Positions 33,189 to 44,668 of a stretch of DNA of 64,000 bases are shown in pieces; the stretch's first letter is position 1; every line of letters begins with the position of its first letter. The position numbers and the translations under genes were made by a program. Under the pieces are notes generated by a model, which did not search any database, had not been told where the DNA came from, and saw only the letters and a list, made by a program, of their open reading frames with translations. The DNA is from Medicago truncatula. Taxonomy: Eukaryota; Streptophyta; Magnoliopsida; Fabales; Fabaceae. The stretch is from contig NC_053048.1 in NCBI RefSeq assembly GCF_003473485.1, positions 51,829,755-51,893,754 on the forward strand, in the 5' to 3' direction.

Positions 33189-34543
33189 TGTTGAAATTTG
33201 GCTTCAAATTTGTGGTTTAAAAGAACAGAGAAATCGTGACACGATTTTGGCATCGTGACACGATTTTGTAATGTCGTGAGCTGGTTTGCAGGATGTCAGA
33301 TCGTGGCACAATTTTCAAACTTGTTGGTTAAGTTTTCAGGATAAGGTTGGTCGTACCTTGGGTCGTACGTATCAATCGTGGCACGATTTGGAAAACGTGG
33401 CACGATTTTATCAGCTGAAGACGGCTATATAAGTGTTCTTGTGTAGATTTTGGTGAAGAGCTTGAAGAGAGAGAAACTTGGATTATAAAGGAGGTAACTT
33501 TAGGGTTGAGTGTCTTTGTAGTGAGGATCTCTTGGGTTGGGAAACATTGTAAACACCTTGGATAGTGAGATTTCACCATTGGAAGTAGGGGTGGGAATAG
33601 GCCAGGCCAGGCCAGGCTTTGATAAGCCTGAGCCTGGCCTACGAAATAAATCACAAGCCTGAGCCTGGCCTATGGCCTATCATAAGCCGTTTTTCTAGGC
33701 CTGGCCTGACCTATTTAAAAGCCTGGACTGGCCTGAAAGCCTACTTCACATTAAGGCCATCAAATAGTTCATTTGGCCTACTAAATAGGTTAAACATGTC
33801 TTAAAGCCTACTTAAAAGCCTATTTCACTACAAGTAAATTTCAACTAGATTAAAGCCTACATAAAAGCCTATTAAGGGACTAATAGATAGAGAAAAAGAT
33901 GTTTATATTTTTAATATATGCAATTATTTTAATATAAAAAAATATTTTTTAATAAATAAGTATTAATAGGCCGGCCTATTAGGCTTAACAGTCTTTTTTT
34001 GAAGCTTAAGCTTGGCCTATTTAACTAAACAGGCTTTCTAAAAAGCCTAAGTCTAGGCCTATCTACTAAACAATCCAAGCCAGGCTAGGCCAAAACAGGC
34101 CAGGCCGTAGGCCGGCCTAGCCTATTCCCAACCCTAATTGGAAGGATCAAAAGCTTCCTTTTGTGTCTTCTCTTTAGAGTTCATTATTGAGAGAGTGGGA
34201 AACACAAATGGGTAGAAATTAGGTCTTATTCTTGTGTAAGCTTGCAAGCTTTTTTCTTGTAACTCTTTGTAACACTTTCATCATAGTGGATTGGAGAGCT
34301 GCTCTCTCCCCCAGGTTAGGTCATATTGAACCGAACTGGGTCAACAATCTTTTGGTGTGTATGTTCCTTCTTTCATTGCTTATCTTTGTTCTTTGTATAT
34401 GCTTGTGGTGTTGCTCTACACTAGACTAGGTCTGTTTTTTTTGTTGTTGTTGCTTGGAGACACTTTGCACATTGATTAGCACTACCTTTGCTCCACACAT
34501 CCTTGTTTTTCATTGGTGTGATTATCAAACGAAACTCACAACA
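33189..34543 (+). mobile_element. Copia-type solo LTR with 5-bp target duplication (fossil)
   Basis: The sequence begins TGTTGAAATTTGG and ends GAAACTCACAACA, so the termini are TGTTG...CAACA. It is flanked on both sides by AAAAT, a perfect 5-bp target duplication. Internal text fits a copia LTR: a TATATAAG promoter-like block near 33425 and GAGAGCTGCTCTCTCCCCC near 34295 before TGAACCGAACTGGGTC. Without the nested hAT element the LTR is about 800 bp. No internal pol region or second LTR is attached, so this is a solo LTR left by LTR-LTR recombination. Orientation is inferred from the leader and poly(A)-like parts. Confidence 0.85.
33586..34136. mobile_element. hAT MITE nested in the solo LTR, perfect 8-bp TSD
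   Basis: The element begins TAGGGGTGGGAATAGGCC and ends GGCCTAGCCTATTCCCAACCCTA-like text, giving inverted repeats of about 25 bp. ATTGGAAG is repeated exactly on both sides (33578-33585 and 34137-34144). The interior is built from many AGGCCTGGCC/GGCCTA units in both orientations around an AT-rich core. It has no transposase ORF. It is younger than the LTR it interrupts. Confidence 0.9.
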
Positions 34544-35337
34544 AAAATAATGAGAAATGCTTTGATGTTCTTGAGCTTTATTAATATAATACATAACATA
34601 TAAAAAAAATTATACTAATCATCTAATTGTTTAATGTCGTTTTGTCAAAAAAAAAATGTTTAATGTCGTATTTTTTATATTTTATTATTTTAAAGTAAAT
34701 TGAATTTTGAATTAATTTTACCTTAAGTGAATTTGTCCATAGTTTAGGCAGGCTCAGTCGGAAATTAGTTTCTGCATTTATTCCAACATCTGAACCTATA
34801 TCAAATTTATTATTATAAATGAAATGCATTAAGTTTATTGTAAAAAGATATTCTTCTAAAATAAAATAAAATTGTGATGTAATTTGATGAGTTGTATGTA
34901 TAAAAAAATTGCACTGAGTAGCAATTAGCCACCTTATTTTTATAATGTATAGGTGAAGTTTTTAAAATACAATATCCAAAATTAAAATTTATTAAGCATA
35001 AGTAGATAAGTTAAAGAAGTGATCGATAATAACGTATAAATGTGATTGATGGTATTATTATTATATTGCAATTTGCAAGGTGGGGTTGCTGGGGGCTGGT
35101 GGCATTGATACGTGCATAGTTGTTCACTGCTTTTATATTAAATGAATGAAAAGAAAAGAGAGACATAGCAACTTGCTCACTTAATTTGCCATTATCTATT
35201 CATTCTCCTTCTCCCTCCCTAGCTACTCTATTAATTTCTCTATCAAATATTATATTTAACTTCTTATTTTCCTCTTAAATCTAAAAATCTCAGATCACAA
35301 TTGCAGCTGCAAGAAATCATTTGAATTTAAGGTAGCT

Positions 35338-37285
35338 ATGGACAGTAATGCCTCCCCCAAACTTGAGTCAGAGACATCTTTAGAGCTCAAACCAGAATCT
35401 CAAGTATCTAAGAAACGGTGAGTTATGCTTAGAACATAGAGTTTGATATTTGGTTTGGTTATTAGCATGTTTTTTAATTTTCTAGTTTTTGGTAAAGTAG
35501 TGATGTTGCTAGCTAGCTTGCATGTTTTATATATGTTGTGCATGTCTCAGGAAAATGGTTGAGAAAACGGTTGTGACTGTGAGGATTGGAGAGAATGTTA
35601 GCAAGGTGAAGAATGAAGGACTTCCTTCAGATTTTTGGTCTTGGAGGAAATATGGACAAAAACCAATCAAAGGCTCTCCATACCCAAGGTGTGCATTCAT
35701 TCCACTAGATATGATAATCATGATGATGTTCATTAATTGAATCACATACATATATGGACACCGAGCATGACATTGACACTAACACGTACAAATGTGATGT
35801 GTTGGTATGTCAGTGACGGTGTCGGTCGGACACCGGACACTCGTTTAATCCGAAGTGCCAGTCATGATGCTTGTTTTTATGAACTTTCATATATTATGAT
35901 GTGATAATTTGTTCTTTTTTTATGAACAAAATAACAAAAATGATCGATTTATTGCCTCATATCTCTTTTTAGTTACAACTATTCATAGAAATATATTCTG
36001 ACAGAATCAGTAGGGGTATATTAATTTATCCAACTAGAGTCGCAACCTGTGGTCCAAGTGGCAAGGGAATCCAAAGAAGTTTCTTAATGTGACTCATCAA
36101 ATACAAAACAAACTGATTCATTCAGCTTATACACAATACTAATACAAGCTGGGTCAGAAAAATACGAAACAAACTGTTTCAAATACACAGTTAATATATA
36201 TGCTAAATTGAAGCCATGTCTTGATATAAGGACAATTACTCATAGAAATTGGCCTTAGAGATGTTCTAAGATCTTGCATGTAAGACAGCATTCTTATAAT
36301 TAGAACATTTCCAACTCAAGTTTATATGACATTTTATATAAGAACCACATGAAAGAATAGTTCTTTTATAACACGGTCTATCAATAAATGGTTTTGATAA
36401 AAAATAGTGGGTTTAATTGAGTATGATAAGTAAGTTAAGAACTAATTTGGATTAAGTTCTCAACTCTAAGGCTACAGAAGTTGAATTCTATCTAGATTTG
36501 AATATGCTACAGTAGCACCCTACTCTTCATATTGAAAGCGTCGTGTCGGTGTCAGTTTCCCACACCAACACATGTGGTTATATTCAAAAATTTCATTTTC
36601 TCAAATTAATATTGGTGTCGAGACTTGTCAATATTAGTATTGTGTCCCGGTGTTTGTGTTGGCACTTCCTATTGCAGTTTGGTTAATGTTGGTACAAATC
36701 TACAGGGGATATTATAGGTGCAGCACATGCAAGGGCTGTTCAGCCAAAAAACAAGTAGAGAGAAGCAGCACAGATGCTTCATTGCTCATCATCACCTATA
36801 CTTCAACACATAACCATCCAGATCCCACTGCCCTCTCCTCCACCACAAATTTAGCTCAACAACCAAAAGAATCCAAAACCGAAACAACCAAAGATCTCCC
36901 AGTTACTTCTAAGGAAGAAAACCAAGAACAAAAACAGGTAGAAGAGGAGATTAACAGTAATAAGAGCACTGTGAGTAGTAGTGATCAAGTTACAAATGAA
37001 GAAAATTTTCATTACTTACAATCTACAACACACTGCTCAGAGGACATCATTATAGACCAAGAAGATCCTTTCAAACTAAATATAGAAAAAAGCCATATTG
37101 ACAAAATAGATCTTCTCTTAGAGGAAGAGCCACTCTGCTATGCACAGTTAAAGAATATGTCAGCATCTAAATCAGAAGAATTTGATTTTTTCGATGAGCT
37201 TGAGGAGTTACCTATGTCTTCATCTATTTTACACTTTACGAGGAGCATTTTTTCTGATGAAAGGATTCCTGTTGCCCCTTCTTGA
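35338..37285 (+). CDS. WRKY transcription factor, group IIe
   Basis: Three exons (35338-35417, 35551-35688, 36706-37285) join in frame to 265 residues. The WRKY domain spans about residues 54-112, with WRKYGQK at 58-64, the R-type intron placed after SPYPR as usual, and a C78-x5-C84...H108-x-H110 zinc ligand set with 23 residues between C84 and H108, typical of group II. The preceding [20 protein letters not shown] and following [15 protein letters not shown] place it in group IIe, close to WRKY65/69 as I remember them. WRKY proteins bind W-box DNA (TTGAC core) in the nucleus and act in stress and developmental responses. The C-terminal half is Ser/Glu/Asp-rich and probably an activation region. 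One position differs from the usual RCSTSKGC: here it is RCSTCKGC, adding a third cysteine inside the zinc loop. Intron 2 is about 1 kb. Confidence 0.95.
35757..36690. repeat. Degraded inverted repeat in WRKY intron 2
   Basis: GTGTCGG/CCGACAC-rich text appears near 35757-35860 (GACGGTGTCGGTCGGACACC) and again near 36535-36690 (CGTGTCGGTGTCAG, GTGTCCCGGTGTTTG), partly in opposed orientation. This resembles the subterminal blocks of a MITE occupying most of the intron. Ends and superfamily were not determined. Confidence 0.3.
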
Positions 37286-39185
37286 TTGATTTTTTTTATG
37301 TGTCTGTTGTCTAGAAGAATGTAACAAAATGTATTGTTCATATATCGCATGCTACAAACATCCCACATATCAATTTCAGGTAGTTTTTAAATTTGGCATC
37401 TTTCTATTTCCCACCTTTATTTATATCCATCCCATACTGACACGCAATACTACGTCCCTACCCTTTGTATACTTACACGCAATATATGCGCTAATGCAAC
37501 AGCAGTTGAGATTACATCATACACATGACTTAACAGTGACTATCAATAGTATTAAAAATTATGAAGTAACTGCGACTGCAATTTAAAGTTTTGTTATGGA
37601 TAGTTCACAAACATGAATGCGTGTAGTTCATAGCTATGCTGTGGTGAGAAGAAATTAGTGGTAGACAAAATCAATCTTTTGAGAAATCTTGAATGATTGC
37701 ATGTAACTTTTGAATGATATTTCACAATCAATGGGTTATACCAAATTTGTGTGGTCTAAGTGATAAACGCCTTGAGTCTTTTAAACGTCTGATCAGAAAT
37801 TTGATCTTTGATTCTTATAAATATAAATTAAAATTTATGCATTGAGAATACATTAAGAAACAAAAAAAAAAAAAATCTGTAATATACATTTATTTTGGTG
37901 CTCTCATATAAAAAGTTAATTCAAATGGTAGAGAATCATTTTAAACTAGATCATAACTAGGCTGATATAGTATTTTTATTTTTTTTTTTCTAGTAAAAGA
38001 TACCACGAGGTTCACGCGTTTTAGTGCTTTGTATTTACATTTACATTTTGCAGCACTGAGTAGAACGAGGTTTTACTTTTCTTGGGTGCCTCATATGATG
38101 GATGGAGGAGAAAGTGTTGTTTTCTTTTGGCAATCGTGACATGTTTTGTTTATATATTTTGCTGTCATGATTCTTGAGTTGAGTGCTCACCTTTGTTGCC
38201 ATTATCGTAAATGTATGGAGCAACATAGATAAAGCTTTGAAAAAGTCTATGCCACTCTAATTTAGGTAAAATTGTATGTATGTATGTATGTCTTCCTTTT
38301 GTTTTGGTACAATATACATGTCTTCTTTTAATTACGGGTTTGTCATATATTGATTTTTAAGGTTCTTTTTTTTTTTTTTTTAACCAAATTACGTTCTGTT
38401 TGTTTGCATTATTAGTCTTTTTAAGAACTTTCATTTTTAAAAAGAGACGTGTGACTGTTATCCTTTCCATGAATGCTGATATGACTGCTGATTTGTATGT
38501 GTCTATTATTTCTATATTCATATCCTAATCATATGCCTACTTAATTTAAACAAAATACACTAACTTTATTTGATTGTGTTGTGGATAAAAAGAAAAAAGG
38601 TGTAAAATTTGCAAAAGGTGAACTTGGTGTATAACAAAAAAAACTGAGTTGGATAAAGTAGAATTTTTTTTCTTTCAAAAAACACAAGTTTAAATCATTT
38701 TAAATCAATTTAAAATTAACTTGCCAACACCCACTCTCTTATTGCTCTAAAAAAAATTCACTCTCTTATTGGATGAAGTAAATGTATATTTCACCCCTTT
38801 ATGTGAAATATTGAAATCCATTTTCAAAGTGTGTGATCCACAGTAATTTCATCTAATGAGAGAGTGTTTGTTTTGAAGGATCTAATGAGAGAGTGTTGTT
38901 AGCACATCTCTTGACCTGTAACGTTTTGGGACAGTACCAATCAAATAATGAAGTCAATAAGCCAAAAAATATGTATATAAAAAAAAATCCAATTTCACTA
39001 TATGGATGACTTATGGTTACAAGAGAACAATAAATCATGAAAATTTGAACCAATAAAAAACATACTGTGTTCATTTTTACCTCAACTTTCGGGCACAATT
39101 TCACACAGATATCAACATGGGAAGATTAATCATTCTTACTTAACACTATGGTTCACTCAAAATGAAGCAACAGTCTCTCTCATGT
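37286..39185. other. Intergenic spacer between convergent WRKY and CLPP5 genes
   Basis: Both neighbouring genes end here, so the outer few hundred bases are 3'UTR. The middle is AT-rich with chance ORFs. Between about 38730 and 38905 the words CACTCTCTTATTG and ATCTAATGAGAGAGTGTT occur twice each in opposed orientation, a small hairpin-forming repeat. A short (TATG)n run lies near 38273. Nothing else was recognised. Confidence 0.55.
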
Positions 39186-42100
39186 TCAAACGCTAGCCCT
39201 ATCATTAACTTCGGCTGCAGACGCTAATGGCTGGAGAGCTTTTAGGGGATTTGTGATGACACCGTCTATGAGTCCATACTCTTTGGCTTCTTTTGCACTC
39301 ATGAAAAAATCACGGTCGGTATCCTGGTTGATCTTCTCTAAACTTTGGCCAGTTTGATAGGACAGATACCCATTCAAGTTTGCCTTATGGTGCAGCATTT
39401 CATTTGCCTGAGGATTATGACTAATAATTAGTTTTATCTAAAAAGAATTTGTGATACTTAAAAAAAGCAAGAAAACTAGAAAATCCATTATGTCCTCCTT
39501 TGATGAAGCCATAGCATAGGTGATATTACTATTTGTGAATTGTGAGATGTCGAAGAAAACAAAGCGGAAGCCAATCTGACTAAAGTGCTACTAAAACCTA
39601 ACAATACAATGATAAAGAATGGTACAGAAAATTGGACTTTAGGTCCTCTTTTACTGATTTTGTATTCCCATGTATACCAGAAAGTGATTTAATACTAGAT
39701 TGGATTATTTCATCTGATGAATGAAAGATTAGACTGCTAAATTGAGATTTTCATGGGTTTAGTAAGTGAAAATGCAAAAACATCATCAGTTGAACAGTCT
39801 CAACTCTCAAGTATTTTTTAGTTGAAAGGGATTTTCTCAGACTAAGATATCCAAGAGCAAGATGTAACTGTACCTTCACCTGTTACTCAACACAGGTGGG
39901 GTGAAGGGGATACATGCCATGACATCCCCCAACTTTGTAAGTTACTTTATGTACTCTTTCATATACTATTTATTTGATTATTTAAGTCAAATGAATTAAA
40001 TTTTCATATAATAAAAGAAAAAATTGAAAGGTTTAATCATAATTTCATATTCTATAATTTTTGGCTCCCCTTGGCATTTATACTAAACCACATCTCAAGA
40101 GTTGATATTTGAACCAAAGGATAAAACTTCATATGAGATATAACCACAACAGAATAAGCCATTTCTCGGTAAGGATTTTCCTTCTTTACACCGGGGACCA
40201 ATTTGGTCCATTGATAACATAAGCACAATGCACTTCTATCCATGGATTTTCATCAACCTCAATCAGACAGATTTGAGTCCTTCAAAATTCTAGAACCCAT
40301 AATACTTGTTCAATTTCAACTATCTAGATGGTTTTATTTTCAATAACAAAGTATATAAACTAATAAAAAGAAACAACAAAATGGGAAAATGAGGTTTATA
40401 CCTGAATATCTATGTCAGTTTGCCCTCCTTGAAACCCACCAAGCGGTTGATGAATCATTATCCTTGAATTTGGCAAGCTGTATCTCTTTCCTTCAGAAGT
40501 GAGGAAGAGATAATGTTAGACAAAGTTTTTTTCTTTTATCAAGGAAACAGAGATATGACAAACCCCAAATTTTAGGGAAATGAAAAACTCCTAAAACATA
40601 AAAACCAAGGACCAAAACAGTATTACAAGTCAAGGGAATCATTACCTTTGGTCCCGGCGCTTAGCAGAAAAGCACCCATGCTGATTGCAAAAAATGTCAA
40701 ATATATACACAATATTAGTAATAGTATGGTATGGATCACAACAACAACAACAACCAAGCCTTATCCCACTAAGTGGGGTCGGCTACATGGACCAAATTAC
40801 GCCATAGTGTTATCATAAACCAAATTTGGATCCAACTCATTGACCTCTAAATCTTTTCTAATGGTTTCTCTAATAGTTTTCCTAGGTCTTCCTCTACTTC
40901 TTTTAACTTGACTCTCCTCCATTTGATCTACTCTTCTTATGACGGCATCTACGGGTCTTCTCTCTACATGCCCAAACCATCTAAGCCTATTTTCTACCAA
41001 CTTTTCTACTATAGGTACTATCCCCACTCTCTCTCTAATGGTGTCATTCCTAATCCTATCATGTCTAGTCTTACCACTCATCCAGCACAACATCCTGATC
41101 TCTGCTACACTTATCAATCAATAAAACCAAAAGTATCAAGCATACAACTATCAATCAATTTCAGTGCCATAATAATAATGCTATCAAAAAACCTATATTG
41201 CAGAAACCATTACATACACATATCATCAGAAGAACATCACACCCACAATTACGGCGAGGGAGGAAGGGTCTTAAGACAATAAATAATTGATGTATTATTT
41301 CTCCTAGCATTCAACAGAACTTAGTAACAAGTTCTGCTGATACAAAAACAAGATCGAAACAATCAAATGATAGCTTTTACTGGTGGTAAAGTGTGAGAAT
41401 TAAGGTAATCTTTAAAGCTTACCTTGCTGCTAATCCAACACAAACAGTGGACACATCAGGTCGAATGTGCCTCATAGTATCAAATATCGCCATCCCTAAC
41501 AAAAACAGAAGTTTAGCGCATCAGTCCTTTAAATAAAATAATACATTTCCTTTTTTTTAAGTCTACACATAGATTGAATAAAATAAAACAAATGTAAGGA
41601 AGATTAACAAAAATTAATTATTACCAGCTGTCACTGATCCTCCTGGAGAATTTACGTACATGACAATATCCTGATCAAGATATCACAAAATTAGTAGTTG
41701 ATTAAGAGCTTGTATTACAAAAAATTGAGCTTAAGAAATACTTGGAAATATTAAAGACAGACTCAGGGTAACATTCATATAAAGAAAATGAGGAAAAACA
41801 AAATAAAAGTATTCAATGACATCTTCAAGAAATGCAAAGGTATGGTTTTGCACGGACCAGGGCATATAAAGATAAACCATGAGCTTTTTAATAACAAAAA
41901 GATGAAGAACATACCTTGCTAGGATCCACGGCATCAAGGTAAAGAAGCTGAGAAACTATGATGTTGGCCATATCATCATCAACCGGTCCTCCACAACGTA
42001 TTATTCTCTAAGTATCAAAAGCATATTATTAATAATCTAAATACCAAGTGCATATTATTAGTGATCCAAAAACATAGTATTCACTAAGAAAGACCTACAT

Positions 42101-43070
42101 ATTGGAAAAGCTGACTAATAACACTCTGGAAACGCTCCTGCACCATTGGTGGTGGTCCTTGTCCTTGTGCATGTACAGGGAAATAAGGAGAAGATGGGAC
42201 TTGCAAATCTTCCCTTCAAAGACATTCAAAGGAAAATCAATATATGAGACAAAAGTTACAGATTTGTATATGCTTCTGCAGTGACAAAAATTGATTTGGT
42301 AAAGTTGATTCTGCCTAAAAGTGAGTTGAATGTAAAGCGATTTATGTTTGTATATGTATATGTTTATGTAAAAATGGGTTGAACAATAAATTTGAAACTA
42401 AGAATAAATTGTAAAATCAATTCTAGAATCAAATGTTATAAATCATATTCAAGTAGTATCAATTTTGGAGGGAAAATCAATTCTACTTAGCAACCAAATA
42501 TGTCATAATCAATTCTACTGATTAGAACAACCAAGTCAAATTCAAATTAACAAGAGAAATTAAAAACACCTGATGGACCAAATTCCATGAATTAAATTCT
42601 TCTCGGCCTCGGAGGCCAAAAAATCATTAACATAAACAGCCTTCGCCTTCAAATAAGATTTTTGAGTAACGTTTCTACTTCCTCCCAAATTCCTGCAAAT
42701 TAAAGTAGGGTTTAATCCACTTGATAGAAAAATCATAACCAGTGTATGCTCAATAGTCAATTGCTTAAACCCAATAGAAAAAATAACAAGAATACAGAAA
42801 ATGAGTTGTTGATGTTGTTAATAGACACCCTAAACCTAATTTCTTAAAAATAAAAAATTAAAAAATTAAAAAAAATTAAAAAAAATTGATACATATAGTT
42901 AGAGGAAAATGAAAATTCACAAAATTGTGTAAAAACAGTTAAGAAAAGAAAATAGCTTACGAGGAGAAGCGGGATGAGGGTGAGGCAAAAGAAAGAGTGT
43001 GAGAGTGAGAAGAAGTAGGGGTTAATGGGGAAAGAAGAAGAGAGGCAAATCGAATAGAGGATGTAACCAT
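39186..43070 (-). CDS. CLPP5: Plastid ATP-dependent Clp protease proteolytic subunit 5
   Basis: Nine exons (43070-42961, 42692-42570, 42213-42099, 42007-41915, 41670-41625, 41495-41423, 40680-40646, 40490-40402, 39407-39186) join in frame to 301 residues. The first 60 or so residues are Ser/Thr-rich and basic, a chloroplast transit peptide. The ClpP fold follows, with [19 protein letters not shown], the oxyanion-loop SPGGSVTAG, catalytic Ser187 (GLAASMGAF, its codon split by intron 6), His212 (MIHQPLGG) and Asp261 (DTDRD). All three triad residues are present, so this is an active ClpP rather than an inactive ClpR. The ending [20 protein letters not shown] and the pre-domain [14 protein letters not shown] identify ClpP5, a subunit of the stromal ClpPR core that degrades unfolded plastid proteins. 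The acceptor of exon 8 (CTGAAG) is weaker than the others. Intron 6 holds a LINE tail. Confidence 0.95.
40738..41117 (-). mobile_element. 5'-truncated RTE-clade LINE tail in CLPP5 intron 6
   Basis: A minus-strand frame of about 106 codons includes [38 protein letters not shown] and [18 protein letters not shown]. This is the end of the RTE-type reverse transcriptase found throughout plants. After the frame come the conserved 3' end GTAGCCGACCCCACTTAG, TGGGATAAGGCTTGG and a (TTG)n tail at 40738-40755, which is typical of RTE LINEs and of the Au-type SINEs that borrow their tail. All upstream coding sequence is missing. It lies in the same orientation as CLPP5. Confidence 0.85.
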
Positions 43071-44668
43071 TATTCATTCGATTTGCTTTGCTTTGCTTCA
43101 ACTATCAAGACAGTACAAGAAACTGTCACTTATATTTACATCACCCACTTCATTTAATCAAACTCTTCTAATTCAAACTTTTCTTTTATAAGTGTATTAT
43201 TCAGTTTTATTTGAGACCAAATGATTGATAATTTGATTTATTATATTGTTGATCAAATATTTATATGTCATTATAAATTCAAATATTTATATCAGGAAAA
43301 AAAAAATGTGTGTAAATAATTGTGTTTGATGTCATAGACACTTTATGGAACCGCCACATTAATGTTATATGCTCACGCAAGTATTTGGCTTAATTGAAGT
43401 TTTGGCCCCCCTATTTTCATTTTGCGAAATTGATCCCCCTATTTAAAATTCGACAATTTTGTTCCCTCCATCAAATATTTAGTCTAAAATATTGTGATTT
43501 GATATGTTTTAAATGAAGTTTTCAAGGAAATTTTGTTACAGTTTTATCGATCTTGATGTTTTTCCATCTTTAGATCATACTCCACAATATTTAAATTTAT
43601 CACATTGCATTTTTATAGTTCAAAAATTTGATAGAGGGACCAAAACTGTCAAATTTTAAAATAGGGGGACCATTTTGCAAAATGGTAAAAATAGGGGGAT
43701 CAAAACTGCAATTAAGCCTACAATTTTTTAGTTCCCCCAATGAGGAGGGTTTAGTTTTATGAAGAAAATTGTAGTGTGAAACATCATATATAAAATTGTG
43801 CCACATTTTAACTTAATTCAATTCCTTGAGAAAAAGAATACAAAGACACATTTTTTAACATTCATTTTTTATTTAATGGTTACACCGGTTATGTTTGGTT
43901 TTGTTTCGGCGGTTTTTTTTCTTCCGACTGACTAGATCAGACTCAACCCCGACTTCCAAGTCAGTCGTCTAGTCCGATTATGAAAGCATTGATTTGAAGA
44001 GGAAGGTATTCTTCAAGTCCTCCGCTCTCCTTAACATCTAACTCTCAATCAAATCCCTCCACAAATCCACTTAAGGGACTTTCTTATTAGATTCTCCATG
44101 GAGTCCATTTTTGTCCTCCATAAATCTCAACCACGACAATGGTCAGTCCATAATATGAGCTCTCAAGAGTCAAGACATAAGTTTTCTATTACAAATCTGC
44201 TGCCTTAAGATGTATATGGTGCCATTTAACTAACATACACCAGCAATATTGACAGTGAGCATTGGAAAAATAAAAGACACAAAGTACCAACTATTTTAAA
44301 AGTCATGCATTAAAAAAAAAAAAAAAGTATACAAGATCCTTTGACTGTTCATACTGCAAGCTATTGCCAAAATGACTTCTATCCAGTAACAGCATTGCTA
44401 ATAAAAAAAGCCGATAAGAAACGAAACAAGACAGGCCTGTGCAAGCTGTATCTGTTTCCTCTTGACTGGATACTATTATCACAACATCTCTTATACCAAC
44501 ATAAAAAATATAAAAAAATAAAAACAGAGCAATGAATAATCCGCAATATGACCTCTCTACCAAACGCTCAACGCGTAATTGCTCTAGCCTAAAGCTTGTA
44601 TCATAGATAAACATATTGATGGTGACATATAAGTAATAGAAGCCAGCAATGGAGGACTATTGGCAACA
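43071..44668. other. CLPP5 promoter to INO80B 3' end
   Basis: A TATA-like AAATATAAG lies near 43128-43136, about 60 bp before the CLPP5 start, followed by an AAGCAAAGCAAAGC leader. A MITE occupies 43387-43718. The stretch 43720-44668 has no recognised gene; the part nearest 44668 is 3'UTR of the INO80B gene. Confidence 0.5.
43387..43718. mobile_element. MITE, about 330 bp, long inverted repeats
   Basis: GGCTTAATTGAAGTTTTGGC on the left pairs with the complement of the right end (GGCTTAATTGCAGTTTTGAT), and pairing continues through CCCCCTATTTTCATTTTGC for about 70 bp. It has no ORF except a chance one of 68 codons. It lies about 320 bp upstream of the CLPP5 start, so it may form part of that gene's upstream region. 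Confidence 0.7.

Larger units (their letters stand above)
28493..35337. other. Transposon-rich intergenic region, membrane protein to WRKY
   Basis: No host gene was recognised. The listed elements are two SINE copies, a hAT MITE, an L1-type LINE tail and a copia solo LTR with a nested hAT MITE. Unlisted pieces (28620-29285, 29391-30612, 31228-31459, 32483-33183 and 34549-35337) are AT-rich with short chance ORFs only. The last 400 bp before 35338 are the WRKY upstream region and leader; CT-rich text near 35200-35230 fits a plant 5'UTR. Confidence 0.6.
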
